Source of the DNA: Thiohalomonas denitrificans
GTDB lineage: Bacteria; Pseudomonadota; Gammaproteobacteria; Thiohalomonadales; Thiohalomonadaceae
Length of the DNA stretch: 61,435 bases
Assembly (NCBI GenBank): GCA_020725115.1
Contig: DYFR01000022.1
Coordinates: 1-61,435, forward strand
Direction: 5' to 3'
Shown here: positions 25,653-34,630 of the stretch, one piece after another
Layout of the letters: each line of letters starts with the position of its first letter
How positions within the stretch are numbered: the stretch's first letter is position 1
The notes under the pieces: generated by a model
Told to the model about the DNA's origin: nothing
Database searches by the model: none
What the model saw: only the letters and a program-made list of their open reading frames with translations
Translations under genes and position numbers: made by a program

Positions 25653-25683
25653 GAGGGTTTGAAGTTCTTTGCGTTGAAAGCCT

Positions 25684-26883
25684 TTAGCCTTTAACCGGCT
25701 TGACCTTCGATGCCGCCAGCCGGGCGCGGGCGCGGCAGTCTTCCAGGTCGTTGCCGAAGGCGAGGGCGACGCCCATGCGGCGGTGCGGGAAGGCCTCCGG
25801 CTTGCCGAACAGGCGCAGGTCGGTGTTGGGCACGGCCAGCGCTTCCGCGACACCTTCGTAGGCGATGCCGCTTTCGTTCATGCCGCCGTAGATCACCGCG
25901 CTGGCGCCGGCCGAGCGCAGGGCGGTGGTGACCGGCAGGCCGAGGATGGCGCGGGCGTGCAGTTCGAACTCGGACAGCACCTGGGTGGCCAGGGTGACCA
26001 GGCCGGTGTCGTGCGGGCGCGGGCTGACCTCGGAGAACCACACCTCGTCGCCCTTGATGAACAGCTCGACGCCGAAGATGCCGCGTCCGCCCAGATTGGC
26101 GGTGACCTTGTGCGCGATGTCGCGCGAGCGCTCCAGGGCGACCGGACTCATGGGTTGCGGCTGCCAGCTCTCCACGTAGTCACCCTTTTCCTGCCGATGG
26201 CCGACGGGTTCGCAGAAGTAAGTCTCCACTTCACCGCTGTCGCCGACGGCGCGCACGGTGAGCTGGGTAATTTCATAGTCGAAGTCGATCATTTCCTCGA
26301 CGATGACGCGGCCCTGATCGACGCGACTGCCGCTTTTGGCGTAGTCCCAGGCGGCCTGCACGTCGGCGGGGCCGTTGATGGTGGACTGGCCCTTGCCGGA
26401 GGATGACATCACCGGCTTGACGATGCAGGGATAGCCGATGCCGTCGGCGATGGCCGCCTGCAACTGCTCCAGGCTGTCGGCGAAGGCGTAGCGCGAGGTG
26501 GCCAGGCCCAGCTCCTCGGCGGCGAGGCGGCGGATGCCCTCGCGGTTCATGGTCAGGCGGGCGGCGCGGGCGGTGGGGATCACCTCGGCCAGGCCGTCGG
26601 CCTCGATGCGCAGCAGCTCGTCGGTGGCGATGGCCTCGATCTCCGGCACGATCAGGTGCGGACGCTCCAGCTCCACCAGGCTGCGCAGGGCGCGTGGGTC
26701 GGCCATGTTGATGACGTGGCCGCGGTGTGCCACCTGCTGGCCGGGGGCATTGGCGTAGCGGTCGACGGCGATCACCTCCACGCCGAGGCGCTGCAGGGCG
26801 ATGATCACCTCCTTGCCCAGTTCGCCGGCGCCGAGCAGCATCACGCGGGTGGCGGAGGGGGAGAGGGGGGTGCCGAGTCGCAT
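25684..26883 (-). CDS. purT: Formate-dependent phosphoribosylglycinamide formyltransferase PurT
   Basis: PurT makes formyl-GAR for purine synthesis from formate, ATP and GAR, an alternative to folate-dependent PurN. The 399-residue ATP-grasp enzyme shows the N-terminal [20 protein letters not shown] and [14 protein letters not shown], the ATP-binding [12 protein letters not shown] loop, and the GAR-site segments [16 protein letters not shown] and [11 protein letters not shown]. It stands alone, divergent from the peroxiredoxin gene. Confidence 0.97.
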   Translation of the reverse strand: MRLGTPLSPSATRVMLLGAGELGKEVIIALQRLGVEVIAVDRYANAPGQQVAHRGHVINMADPRALRSLVELERPHLIVPEIEAIATDELLRIEADGLAEVIPTARAARLTMNREGIRRLAAEELGLATSRYAFADSLEQLQAAIADGIGYPCIVKPVMSSSGKGQSTINGPADVQAAWDYAKSGSRVDQGRVIVEEMIDFDYEITQLTVRAVGDSGEVETYFCEPVGHRQEKGDYVESWQPQPMSPVALERSRDIAHKVTANLGGRGIFGVELFIKGDEVWFSEVSPRPHDTGLVTLATQVLSEFELHARAILGLPVTTALRSAGASAVIYGGMNESGIAYEGVAEALAVPNTDLRLFGKPEAFPHRRMGVALAFGNDLEDCRARARLAASKVKPVKG

Positions 26884-27008
26884 CGTGGCTTGTCCTTGTG
26901 ATTGGCGGGGTTGACCCTAATATCGGGTAGCGAATCGTAACACTCCGCCGCCGCCAGGCGGGGATTCAGACGGTATCAGTGATAAATCCATAGCGGCGGC
27001 ATCGGGCA

Positions 27009-27037
27009 TTGACCGGCGCGGAAAAACTGCATACCAT
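27009..27037 (+). promoter_or_regulatory. Candidate sigma-70 promoter of the peroxiredoxin gene
   Basis: TTGACC (27009-27014) and TACCAT (27032-27037) are 17 bases apart. The start would fall about 45 bases before the coding start. No OxyR site was recognised by eye. Confidence 0.5.
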
Positions 27038-27088
27038 GCGTGGCAATTTTAGACCTAATCCAAAACCAACCTTCCAAGGAGATTTTCA

Positions 27089-27694
27089 ATGGGCGTACTC
27101 GTAGGCCGCAAGGCACCGGATTTCACCGCTCCCGCCGTGCTGGGCGACGGCTCCATCGTGGACGAGTTCCACTTTGCCGGTGCCACCAAGAACAAGTATG
27201 CGGTGGTGTTCTTCTACCCGCTGGACTTCACCTTCGTCTGCCCCTCCGAGCTGATCGCCTTCGATCACCGTCTGGAGGAGTTCAAGAAGCGCAATTGCGA
27301 AGTGATCGGCGTCTCCATCGACTCCCACTTCACCCACAACGCCTGGCGCAACACCCCGGTGAACCAGGGCGGTATCGGCCAGGTGGGTTACCCCCTGGTG
27401 GCCGACATGACCCACAACATCTGCAAGGCCTTCGACGTCGAGACCCCTGACGGCGCCGTCGCCTTCCGCGGTTCCTTCCTCATCGACCGTCACGGCGTGG
27501 TGCGTCACCAGATCGTCAACGACCTGCCGCTGGGCCGCGACATCGACGAAATGCTGCGCATGGTCGACGCCCTGCAGTTCTTCGAAGAGCATGGCGAGGT
27601 CTGCCCGGCCGGCTGGAACAAGGGCAAGAAGGGCATGAAGGCCGACCCGAAGGGCGTGGCCGACTACCTGGCGAGCGAAGCCGGCAAGCTGTAA
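27089..27694 (+). CDS. Typical 2-Cys peroxiredoxin (AhpC/Prx1 class)
   Basis: The 201-residue enzyme reduces hydrogen peroxide and alkyl peroxides. The peroxidatic Cys51 is in FYPLDFTFVCPSE, and the resolving Cys172 is in GEVCPAGW. The C-terminal extension continues for about 29 residues past it, as in the typical 2-Cys class. The ATG is behind AAGGAG. No AhpF gene is near, so thioredoxin is the likely electron donor. A strong terminator follows 19 bases after the stop, so the gene is monocistronic. Confidence 0.95.
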   Translation: MGVLVGRKAPDFTAPAVLGDGSIVDEFHFAGATKNKYAVVFFYPLDFTFVCPSELIAFDHRLEEFKKRNCEVIGVSIDSHFTHNAWRNTPVNQGGIGQVGYPLVADMTHNICKAFDVETPDGAVAFRGSFLIDRHGVVRHQIVNDLPLGRDIDEMLRMVDALQFFEEHGEVCPAGWNKGKKGMKADPKGVADYLASEAGKL

Positions 27695-27713
27695 CACCGC
27701 TGTCGCCGCAAAC

Positions 27714-27747
27714 AAAAGGCCGGATGGGGCAACCCATCCGGCCTTTT
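27714..27747 (+). terminator. Rho-independent terminator after the peroxiredoxin gene
   Basis: The perfect stem AAAAGGCCGGATGGG (27714-27728) pairs with CCCATCCGGCCTTTT (27733-27747) around a four-base loop and ends in TTTT. Confidence 0.92.
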
Positions 27748-27767
27748 ATTTGGTAGCGCACAGCAAC

Positions 27768-27894
27768 CTAAATAGCTGTTCCGAATTTGTAACCAGGCAT
27801 AGGGCGCCCCATGGGCGCCGTGCTGCGGCGGGCACGGCCCGCCCTATGACACACCGAAGATAAGGTGGATACCAATTCGGAACACTTAATTTAG
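27768..27894. repeat. 127-bp nested palindromic element
   Basis: The outer arms share TGTTCCGAATT and continue outward as CTAAAT/ATTTAG and inward as GTA-CCA. Inside them lie CATAGGGCG/CGCCCTATG (27798-27806 and 27840-27848) and a perfect GGCGCCC-CAT-GGGCGCC stem (27803-27819). The right end overlaps the stop codon of the DUF502 gene. Confidence 0.75.
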
Positions 27895-28619
27895 TCCCTC
27901 GTCCCTGGCCCATCTTCCTTCTGATCGACCATCTTTTCATTCTCATAGTTGATCCCCCCCGGCGATACGGTGCCGCCGGAGATGATGAAGGTCATCGCCT
28001 CGTCCACGCTCCAGTTGGTGGACACCACCCGTTCCAGCGGCACGATCTCCAGATAGCCGGAGGTGGGGTTGGGGGTGGTGGGCACGTACACCGCCGCCAG
28101 CTTGCGGCCGGTCTTTTCATCGGTGAGTACCTGGGTGACGAAGCCGACCGCGCGCATCTCCGGGGTGGGAAACTCGATCAGCACCACGCGCTGCACGTTG
28201 TCCGGTTTCTGTTGCAGGGCGGAGATCAGTTTCTTGGTGGCGCCGTACACCGTCTGCACCAGGGGGATGCGCTCGATGAGCGACTCGAACAGGGCGACCA
28301 GGCGCTTGCCCAGCACGCGGGTGGTGATCCAGCCCAGCACATAGAGCGACAGCACGGTGATCAGCGCCGCCAGCAGTGACTGGAACCAGGGCGCCAGCAG
28401 CCATTCGGCCGGGGCAAGGGTAGTCTGCTCCAGCCAGCGCGCCAGGGCGCGCACCCAGGGACGGCCGAAGTTGGACAGCTGGTTGAACAGAAAGCTGAAC
28501 ACCAGCCAGGTGATCCAGATGGGAATCATCACCAGCACGCCGGTGATCACGTAACGCTGAAAGTGAGTGGTGGAGCCCGAATCCTTTTGCATGGGATAGC
28601 CCTGTGTGAATGCTGACAT
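27891..28619 (-). CDS. DUF502 family membrane protein
   Basis: The 242-residue protein has two membrane spans (about 23-48, ITGVLVMIPIWITWLVF, and 80-105) and a soluble C-terminal domain with the family blocks IPLVQTVYGATKKLISAL, VVLIEFPTPEMRAVGFVT and VYVPTTPNPTSGYLEIVP. Function is unknown; the family is widespread in proteobacteria and plants. The start may be the ATG nine codons in (28592). Its stop codon lies inside a palindromic element. Confidence 0.9.
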   Translation of the reverse strand: MSAFTQGYPMQKDSGSTTHFQRYVITGVLVMIPIWITWLVFSFLFNQLSNFGRPWVRALARWLEQTTLAPAEWLLAPWFQSLLAALITVLSLYVLGWITTRVLGKRLVALFESLIERIPLVQTVYGATKKLISALQQKPDNVQRVVLIEFPTPEMRAVGFVTQVLTDEKTGRKLAAVYVPTTPNPTSGYLEIVPLERVVSTNWSVDEAMTFIISGGTVSPGGINYENEKMVDQKEDGPGTRD

Positions 28620-28674
28620 CTATCTGTAACCGTTTGGTTATTGAAGTGCAATACGGCAGACGTAGGCTGCGTTG

Positions 28675-29916
28675 ATGAGTTCCTGTGCCGCAGCGCCGAT
28701 GGAGGCCGAACCCTTGCGCATCCTGATGATCTCCGATGTCTATTTCCCCCGTGTGAACGGGGTGTCCACTTCGATCCAGACCTTCCGCCGCGAACTGCAC
28801 GCGCTGGGACACGAGGTCACCCTGATCGTGCCCGACTACGGTGTGGACCACGGCGGCGACGACGATGGCATCATCCGCATTCCTTCACGCCAGGTGCTGT
28901 TCGATCCGGAAGACCGCCTGATGCGGCGCAGCGCCATTCTCGACCTGCTGCCGCGACTGAAGACGGAGCACTACGATCTGGTGCATATCCAGACACCTTT
29001 CGTCGCCCACTATCTGGGGCTGCGCCTGGCACAGGAACTCGGTGTGCCGGTGGTGGAGAGTTACCACACCTTTTTCGAGGAATACCTGTTCCATTACATA
29101 CCGTTCCTGCCGCGTGTCCTGCTGCGTGCAGCGGCGCGGCGTTTCTCGCGCTGGCAATGCAACAGCGTGGACGGGGTGGTGGTGCCGTCCAGCGCCATGC
29201 TGGAGGTGCTGCGTGCCTACGGCGTGCGCAGCGAGGCAGAGATCATTCCGACCGGCATTGAGCTGGAACAGTTCCGCCACGGTGACGGTGCAGCCTTCCG
29301 CCGGCAGCACGGCATTCCTGCCGAGCGGCCGGTGCTGACCTTCGTCGGCCGGGTCGCCTTCGAAAAAAATATCGATTTCCTGCTGCGCATGCTGGTGCGT
29401 GTGCGCCAGGAGGTTCCGGGCGTGCTGCTGGTGATCGCCGGTCAGGGGCCGGCAGTGGCGCATCTGCGCAAGCTGACGGAGCGACTGGCACTGCAGGACA
29501 ACGTCATGTTCATCGGCTACCTGTCGCGCGGCGGCGAACTGCAGGACTGCTATGCCGCGGGCGATATCTTCGCCTTTGCCTCGCGTACCGAGACCCAGGG
29601 ACTGGTGCTGCTGGAGGCCATGGCGCTGGGCGTGCCGGTGGTGTCGACCGCGGTGATGGGTACGCGCGACGTGCTTCATGCCGGCGAAGGCGCCATCATC
29701 GCGCCGGAGGAAGAGGCGGGCTTTGCCGGCGCGATCACCACCCTGCTGCGCAATCGCGAACGGCGTGAGGTCCTGGGCGTGGCGGCGCGGCACTATGCTG
29801 CCGGATGGGCTGCGCCGCGTCTGGCGCAGAAACTGGCGGACTACTACGCGGATACCGTGGCAGCGTGCCTGGAACGCAGAGAAACGGTAACGGCGCCGAC
29901 GCAGCTGGAGTATTGA
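28675..29916 (+). CDS. Glycosyltransferase family 4 protein (first of a pair)
   Basis: The 413-residue GT-B enzyme has an N-terminal glycine loop region (ISDVYFPRVNGVSTSIQTF) typical of GT4 lipid and cell-wall mannosyl or glucosyl transferases. The donor-site block is SRTETQGLVLLEAMALG, with the E-x7-E motif, and the acceptor region includes ESYHTFFEEYLFHYIPF. The resemblance is to diacylglycerol- or phosphatidylinositol-type lipid glycosyltransferases. The ATG at 28675 follows an in-frame TTG; ATG 28699 is also possible. It is separated from the second transferase by a palindromic element. Confidence 0.88.
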   Translation: MSSCAAAPMEAEPLRILMISDVYFPRVNGVSTSIQTFRRELHALGHEVTLIVPDYGVDHGGDDDGIIRIPSRQVLFDPEDRLMRRSAILDLLPRLKTEHYDLVHIQTPFVAHYLGLRLAQELGVPVVESYHTFFEEYLFHYIPFLPRVLLRAAARRFSRWQCNSVDGVVVPSSAMLEVLRAYGVRSEAEIIPTGIELEQFRHGDGAAFRRQHGIPAERPVLTFVGRVAFEKNIDFLLRMLVRVRQEVPGVLLVIAGQGPAVAHLRKLTERLALQDNVMFIGYLSRGGELQDCYAAGDIFAFASRTETQGLVLLEAMALGVPVVSTAVMGTRDVLHAGEGAIIAPEEEAGFAGAITTLLRNRERREVLGVAARHYAAGWAAPRLAQKLADYYADTVAACLERRETVTAPTQLEY

Positions 29917-29936
29917 TCCGAAAGCGGAAGATCAAG

Positions 29937-30067
29937 TCTCGCCAAGACGCCAAGACGCCAAGCACGCAAAGGAGAGAGAAATGCCGATGCCGCCATGTCC
30001 CTCCGGGTGGGCAAGGTCGCGGAGGCATGGACCTTCTTTTCTTGGCGTGCTTGGCGTCTTGGCGAGA
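29937..30067. repeat. Palindromic element, GCCAAGACGCCAAG type
   Basis: The left arm from 29937 and the right arm ending at 30067 share TCTCGCCAAGACGCCAAG as reverse complements. Each arm repeats a nine-base GCCAAGACG unit. A weaker inner pairing (around CATGTCC and GGCATGGAC) extends the stem. It fills most of the 236-base gap between the two glycosyltransferase genes. Confidence 0.8.
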
Positions 30068-30152
30068 GCAATTCCAGTTTTTGGGGTTGTCCATCACCAA
30101 AGGATCACCGAACTGTCATCGCCGCTTCACACGGCAAGAAGATAGTGGCGCC

Positions 30153-31358
30153 ATGCAGACCAGTGAAACTGCCATGAATGCCTTCTCCCCGGCGCAGCGC
30201 CACCTGCACCTGGGGGTGGTGACCGAAACCTACCCGCCGGAGATCAACGGCGTGGCGATGACGGTCGGCCGCCTGGTGGATGAGATGACGCGGCGCGGCC
30301 ATCGCATCCAGCTGGTGCGCCCGCGCCAGGGCGACAGCGATGCCGCCGCCGATATCCTGGACGAGGCCTTCGATCCGCCGCTGACCACCACCCTGGTGTC
30401 CGGCGTCACCATGCCCTGGTACCGCGAACTGCGTCTCGGCCTGCCCGCAGGCCAGCGCCTGCGCCAGCTGTGGCGGCGCGAGCGCCCCGACGTGCTGTAC
30501 GTGGCCACCGAAGGTCTGCTGGGCTGGTCGGCGATCCGCGAGGCGGCGCGGCAGAACATACCGGTGATCAGCGGCTTTCACACCAACTTTCACAGCTACA
30601 GCCAGCACTATCAGATTGGTTTCCTGCAGCGTCCGATCTATGACTATCTGCGCCGCTTGCACAATCGCACCGCCTGCACCCTGGTGCCAACCGAGGCGCA
30701 GCGCAAGACGCTGCTGGCGGATCAGTTCAGGAATGTGGAAGTGCTGGGTCGTGGCGTCGACAGCCGGCTGTTCTCGCCGGCGCGCCGCAACGAGGATTTG
30801 CGCCGCGCCTGGGGACTCGGGCGCCGGGATCAGGCGGTGCTGTATGTCGGCCGCCTGGCCGCAGAAAAGAACCTGCCCTTGGCCGTGCATGCCTTCCGCG
30901 CCATGCGCGAGCGCAATCCCAACCTGCGCCTGATCATCGTCGGTGACGGGCCGTTTTATCAGGAGCTGTACGCCAACGAGCGCGACGTGATCTTCTGTGG
31001 CGTACAGACCGGTGTGCAGCTGGCCGAACACTATGCCTCAGCCGATATCTTCCTGTTTCCCAGCGAAACCGAAACCTTCGGCAATGTCACCCTGGAGGCC
31101 ATGGCCTCGGGGCTGGCGGTGGTGGCCTTCGATTATGCCGCGGCCCATCTGCACATCGAGCCTGGCCAGGAGGGATTGCTGGTGCCGTTGGGGGAGCATG
31201 ATGCCTTCATCGCCACTGCTGCTGCGCTGACCGAGCAACCCGAACGGGTGGAGCAGCTGAGCATTGCGGCACGGCGCAAGGCACAACGCCTGGATTGGCA
31301 GGGTGTTGCGGATCGTTTCGAGTGGTTGTTGCGTACCCACAGTGCGGGGAGGTCATGA
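30153..31358 (+). CDS. Glycosyltransferase family 4 protein (second of a pair)
   Basis: The 401-residue GT-B enzyme resembles MgtA/PimB-like mannosyl or glucosyl transferases. Key blocks are VTETYPPEINGVAMTVGRL, SGFHTNFHSYSQHY, VLYVGRLAAEKNLPL and the donor-site SETETFGNVTLEAMASG with E-x7-E. The start is ATG 30153; ATG 30174 is an alternative, and neither has a strong ribosome site. Its stop overlaps the PAP2 phosphatase start by four bases, so the two gene products probably act on the same lipid-linked pathway. Confidence 0.88.
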   Translation: MQTSETAMNAFSPAQRHLHLGVVTETYPPEINGVAMTVGRLVDEMTRRGHRIQLVRPRQGDSDAAADILDEAFDPPLTTTLVSGVTMPWYRELRLGLPAGQRLRQLWRRERPDVLYVATEGLLGWSAIREAARQNIPVISGFHTNFHSYSQHYQIGFLQRPIYDYLRRLHNRTACTLVPTEAQRKTLLADQFRNVEVLGRGVDSRLFSPARRNEDLRRAWGLGRRDQAVLYVGRLAAEKNLPLAVHAFRAMRERNPNLRLIIVGDGPFYQELYANERDVIFCGVQTGVQLAEHYASADIFLFPSETETFGNVTLEAMASGLAVVAFDYAAAHLHIEPGQEGLLVPLGEHDAFIATAAALTEQPERVEQLSIAARRKAQRLDWQGVADRFEWLLRTHSAGRS

Positions 31359-31897
31359 TGTCCAGTGCACGGAGTGAGCGTTTGCGGCGCCGTTGTGGCG
31401 AGATCGATCTGTCCGTATGTGTATTGTTCAATCGCGGCGTGCGGCATCGGGACGTGCAGCGTTTCTTTGCCGTGGTCAGTCGCCTCGGCAACGGCGTGTT
31501 CTGGTATGCCATGATGGCGGTGCTGCCGTTCACCTACGGCGATGCCGGGATGGCCAGTGCGCTGCACATGGCGCTGGTCGGCCTGATCGGTGTGCTGCTG
31601 TATCGTGCGATGAAGGGGCATATCAATCGCGAGCGCCCCTTCGTCAATCATCCGCAGATCCGTCTCGGTGCCATGCCGCTGGATCGGTTCAGCTTTCCTT
31701 CCGGCCACACCCTGCATGCGGTGGCCTTCACCATCGTCGCGGTTTCCCATCACCCGTCGCTGGCCATCGTGCTGGTGCCCTTCGCCGTCCTGGTGGCTGC
31801 ATCGCGCATGGTGCTTGGACTGCACTATCCATCGGATGTGGTCATGGGTGCTCTGGTCGGGGCAGGGTTGGCACTGGGCAGTGTATTGCTCATTTAG
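31355..31897 (+). CDS. PAP2-family membrane phosphatase
   Basis: The 180-residue membrane protein has all three PAP2 motifs: KGHINRERP, FPSGHTLH and SRMVLGLHYPSDV. These form the vanadium-peroxidase-type phosphatase site on the outer face of the membrane. Substrates in the family are phosphatidic acid, PGP or undecaprenyl pyrophosphate. The start overlaps the upstream glycosyltransferase stop (ATGA) and has GGGGAGG before it. Dephosphorylation of a lipid used or released by the paired transferases is a reasonable inference. Confidence 0.92.
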   Translation: MMSSARSERLRRRCGEIDLSVCVLFNRGVRHRDVQRFFAVVSRLGNGVFWYAMMAVLPFTYGDAGMASALHMALVGLIGVLLYRAMKGHINRERPFVNHPQIRLGAMPLDRFSFPSGHTLHAVAFTIVAVSHHPSLAIVLVPFAVLVAASRMVLGLHYPSDVVMGALVGAGLALGSVLLI

Positions 31898-32030
31898 TGT
31901 CCAGGTGTGCCGTGGTACGAAACGTCCAGGATGGACTTGTCGGATTATTCCTGACGGGTGGTCGTGCGGATGCGCCATCTGACCTGAAACACGCCATGCC
32001 CATCAGCCGCCGCACAAACAGTGCCTCCTC

Positions 32031-33980
32031 ATGATAGAACCCGCCACCCTTGCTGCCGATTGCAGCCTGCCGCATGATGACGTCATGAGTGTCAATGACG
32101 TTGTAGTGGACGAGGATGAGTTGCGCGCCTTGCTGGATGAGTTGTCGACGTTGCGTGCACGCGTCGGCGTGGGCGCGTTGAGACGACTGGAACATCTGCG
32201 CGATTGTTATGCCGACGGTCGCTATACGCGCAGTGCGCTTAATCTGGCGCACTATCTGGAGCTGCGCCGTGCCGATTTGCGGCCATTGCAGGACAGGCTG
32301 GCCGCGGTGGGTTTGTCGTCGCTGGGGCGCGGTGAGGCGCATGTGGACGCAACCCTGTCCAGCATTGTCGCATTGCTGGCGCGGGCGACCGGCCGCGCCG
32401 TGGAGCAGCGAGATAATGGTGGCCCGGATTTTGTCGAGGGCAGGCGCCTGCTGGCGCAGCATACGGATGATCTGTTCGGCGTGAGCGGACGGGCACGTCA
32501 GGCCAGGGTGATGGTGACATTGCCGACCGAGGCCGCCATTGATTATGACCTGGTGCAGGGGTTGTTGCGCGCCGGCATGGATGTGGCGCGCATCAACTGT
32601 GCGCATGATGATGCCGGTGTATGGGAGGCGATGATCGGCAATATCCGCCGCGCCGAGCGTGACAGTGGTTCCCACTGCCGTATCCTGATGGACCTGGCTG
32701 GCCACAAGCTGCGTACCGGCCCCACCACGCCGGCCCCCGCAGTGCTGCATATCCGTCCACAACGCGATGCCTTTGGCTGTGTGGTGGCGCCGGCGCAAAT
32801 CCTGCTCGAAGGTGCCGAGTATTGTGAGCTCGATGCAGGCAATGCAACTGCCGCCGGCTATCTGCACCTGAAGATATCCCAGGAATTGCATGAGCGCCTG
32901 CGCCCCGGTGATCGGCTTGAATTCAGCGACGGCCGGGGCAAGCGCCGCAGTCTCGATGTGGTGGCGCGCACCCCGGCAGATCGCTGGCTGGTGCATTGCA
33001 TGCGTGCGGCCTATCTCTCCGCCGATACCGTGTTCGAACTGCGTCGCCGCGACGGTCGCGGCCGTGCACTGCGGCTCGGCCGCTATGCGCTGTGTCAGTT
33101 TCCCGGACGCCCCCAGGTGCTGCGCCTGTACTGGGGAGATCACCTGCTGTTGCGGCGTGATGCCCAGCCGGGCGAGCCGGCACAGCGTGATGAAGCCGGA
33201 AATCTGGTTACGCCTGCCAGCATCGCCTGCACCATGCCGGAGGTCATCGACCTGCTCCAGGTGGGTGATCCCGTGTGGTTCGATGACGGCAAGTTGGGCA
33301 CCGAGGTGGATGCGATCCTGCCGCAAGGGGCGCTGCTCAAGGTAACGCAGGCGGCTCCCGGCGGCATGAATCTGCGCAGCGACAAGGGCATCAACTTTCC
33401 CAACACGAGACTCAACCTGCCGCCACTGTCGGCCAAGGATCTGCGCGATCTGGATTTTGTTGCCCGTCATGCCGACATGGTCGGGTTTTCCTTTGTGGAA
33501 ACCCTGGCGGACATGGATTTCATGCTGCATGAACTGACGCGGCGCGGCCGGCCGGCCCTGCCCATTATCGCCAAGATTGAATCCGCGCGGGCGGTAAGCA
33601 ATCTGGGCGAATTGATTCTGGGCACCATCGGTCGTCATACCCTGGGCATCATGATTGCCCGCGGTGATCTGGCGGTGGAGCTGGGAGGGGTGCGCCTGGC
33701 GGAGATACAGGAGGAAATCCTGTGGTTGTGCGAGGCCGCTCATGTGCCGGTGATCTGGGCCACCCAGGTGCTGGAAACTTTGGCACAGAAGGGGATGCGT
33801 TCACGCCCGGAGCTGACCGATGCCGCCATGGGCGTACGCGCCGAATGTGTGATGCTGAACAAGGGGCCGTATGTGCTCGATGCCGTGCGCCTGCTCGACA
33901 ACATCATGCAGCGCATGGAAGGGCACCAGCGCAAGAAAACGCCGCGCCTGCGCGCCCTGGGCCTCGCCGGCAAGGAATAG
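32031..33980 (+). CDS. Divergent pyruvate kinase-like protein with N-terminal helical extension
   Basis: The 649-residue protein has about 150 N-terminal helical residues not found in pyruvate kinase, then a TIM-barrel core with pyruvate kinase motifs. These are VARINCAHD (canonical VARxNxSHG, so Ser is replaced by Ala), LMDLAGHKLRTG, IIAKIES with the catalytic Lys near 515, GIMIARGDLAVELG, WATQVLETL and SRPELTDAAMG. The B-domain region (about 230-430) is enlarged. The chain stops after MLNKGPYVLDAV, so the allosteric C-terminal domain is missing. Most catalytic residues survive, so kinase or related enolpyruvate chemistry is plausible. Confidence 0.8.
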   Translation: MIEPATLAADCSLPHDDVMSVNDVVVDEDELRALLDELSTLRARVGVGALRRLEHLRDCYADGRYTRSALNLAHYLELRRADLRPLQDRLAAVGLSSLGRGEAHVDATLSSIVALLARATGRAVEQRDNGGPDFVEGRRLLAQHTDDLFGVSGRARQARVMVTLPTEAAIDYDLVQGLLRAGMDVARINCAHDDAGVWEAMIGNIRRAERDSGSHCRILMDLAGHKLRTGPTTPAPAVLHIRPQRDAFGCVVAPAQILLEGAEYCELDAGNATAAGYLHLKISQELHERLRPGDRLEFSDGRGKRRSLDVVARTPADRWLVHCMRAAYLSADTVFELRRRDGRGRALRLGRYALCQFPGRPQVLRLYWGDHLLLRRDAQPGEPAQRDEAGNLVTPASIACTMPEVIDLLQVGDPVWFDDGKLGTEVDAILPQGALLKVTQAAPGGMNLRSDKGINFPNTRLNLPPLSAKDLRDLDFVARHADMVGFSFVETLADMDFMLHELTRRGRPALPIIAKIESARAVSNLGELILGTIGRHTLGIMIARGDLAVELGGVRLAEIQEEILWLCEAAHVPVIWATQVLETLAQKGMRSRPELTDAAMGVRAECVMLNKGPYVLDAVRLLDNIMQRMEGHQRKKTPRLRALGLAGKE

Positions 33981-33990
33981 CGCGGTGGCT

Positions 33991-34024
33991 TTACTTGTAA
34001 CTTGTCACTTGAAACTTGTAACTG
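33991..34024. repeat. Half element, ACTTGTAACTTGTCACTTG type
   Basis: This single arm has the words ACTTGTAACTTGTCACTTG and ACTTGTAACTG also found in the element at 15219-15295, but no opposite arm. It lies between the convergent stops of the pyruvate-kinase-like gene and the DUF465 gene. Confidence 0.65.
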
Positions 34025-34028
34025 ATTT

Positions 34029-34235
34029 TCAGGCATTCAGATCCGGAATCAGCTCGCTTTCCAGTTTGGAAATGATGTCCTTGAGAAGCAGCTTGCGTTT
34101 CTTCAGGCGGCGAACCTGCAACTGATCGGCGGCTGTATCGGTGGCCAGACGGTCGATGATCTCATCGAGGTCGCGGTGTTCCAGACGCAGTTCCTCCAGC
34201 CGGCGTCGCATAGCTTCGATATCCTGTCCGTACAT
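34029..34235 (-). CDS. YdcH/DUF465 family small protein
   Basis: The 68-residue protein is a charged helical hairpin (LEELRLEHRDLDEIIDRLA, then VRRLKKRKLLLKDIISKLE), the standard DUF465 form. Function is unknown in all members. It is convergent with the pyruvate-kinase-like gene and divergent from ectA across a 395-base gap. Confidence 0.9.
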   Translation of the reverse strand: MYGQDIEAMRRRLEELRLEHRDLDEIIDRLATDTAADQLQVRRLKKRKLLLKDIISKLESELIPDLNA

Positions 34236-34630
34236 GCGTTATCCCCGTGCCATGGGTTGCGATAGGTGGCTGATATTAACCCGAATATTGCGGAAAGTGC
34301 AGCGTGTCCGCGCGGGGCCGATTTTGGATCTTCGTTTCAATGTGTTAGGGTAAAAAAGGATCTGCAATTGCGGCATCCTCCTGAATACACGACTTTCCCT
34401 CTGAACGGGACGATGCGTGGCCCCAGCCAGCGGCCGGCATGAGTCAGTTGCAGTGCGCCAATCCGGCGCACACCCCGTTGGCGCCATAACTGGCGTCATA
34501 TCGCGCGGCATGGCCGCATTCGACAAACCGATGGCAATGGCAGCGGCATGCGCTGCAGTGGACAGTTTTCCACAAAGTCAGGCCTTCGACGAACCATGGC
34601 GACACGGCCGCATGCCGTGAGCGACAGGAT
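34236..34630 (+). promoter_or_regulatory. 395-base gap upstream of ectA with one weak promoter candidate
   Basis: No convincing gene lies here; a 67-codon frame at 34417-34620 has no ribosome site or recognisable product. A possible promoter is TTGGAT (34324-34329) with TAGGGT (34346-34351), 16 bases apart, followed by a run of A. Ectoine operons are often salt-induced from long leaders, but no operator was recognised. Confidence 0.3.

Noticed and set aside
31890..33743. 617-codon open frame antisense to the pyruvate-kinase-like gene
   Set aside because: The plus strand has pyruvate kinase motifs in order; the antisense frame has none.
34417..34620. 67-codon frame upstream of ectA
   Set aside because: No ribosome site, no signal or domain, and it falls in a likely regulatory gap.
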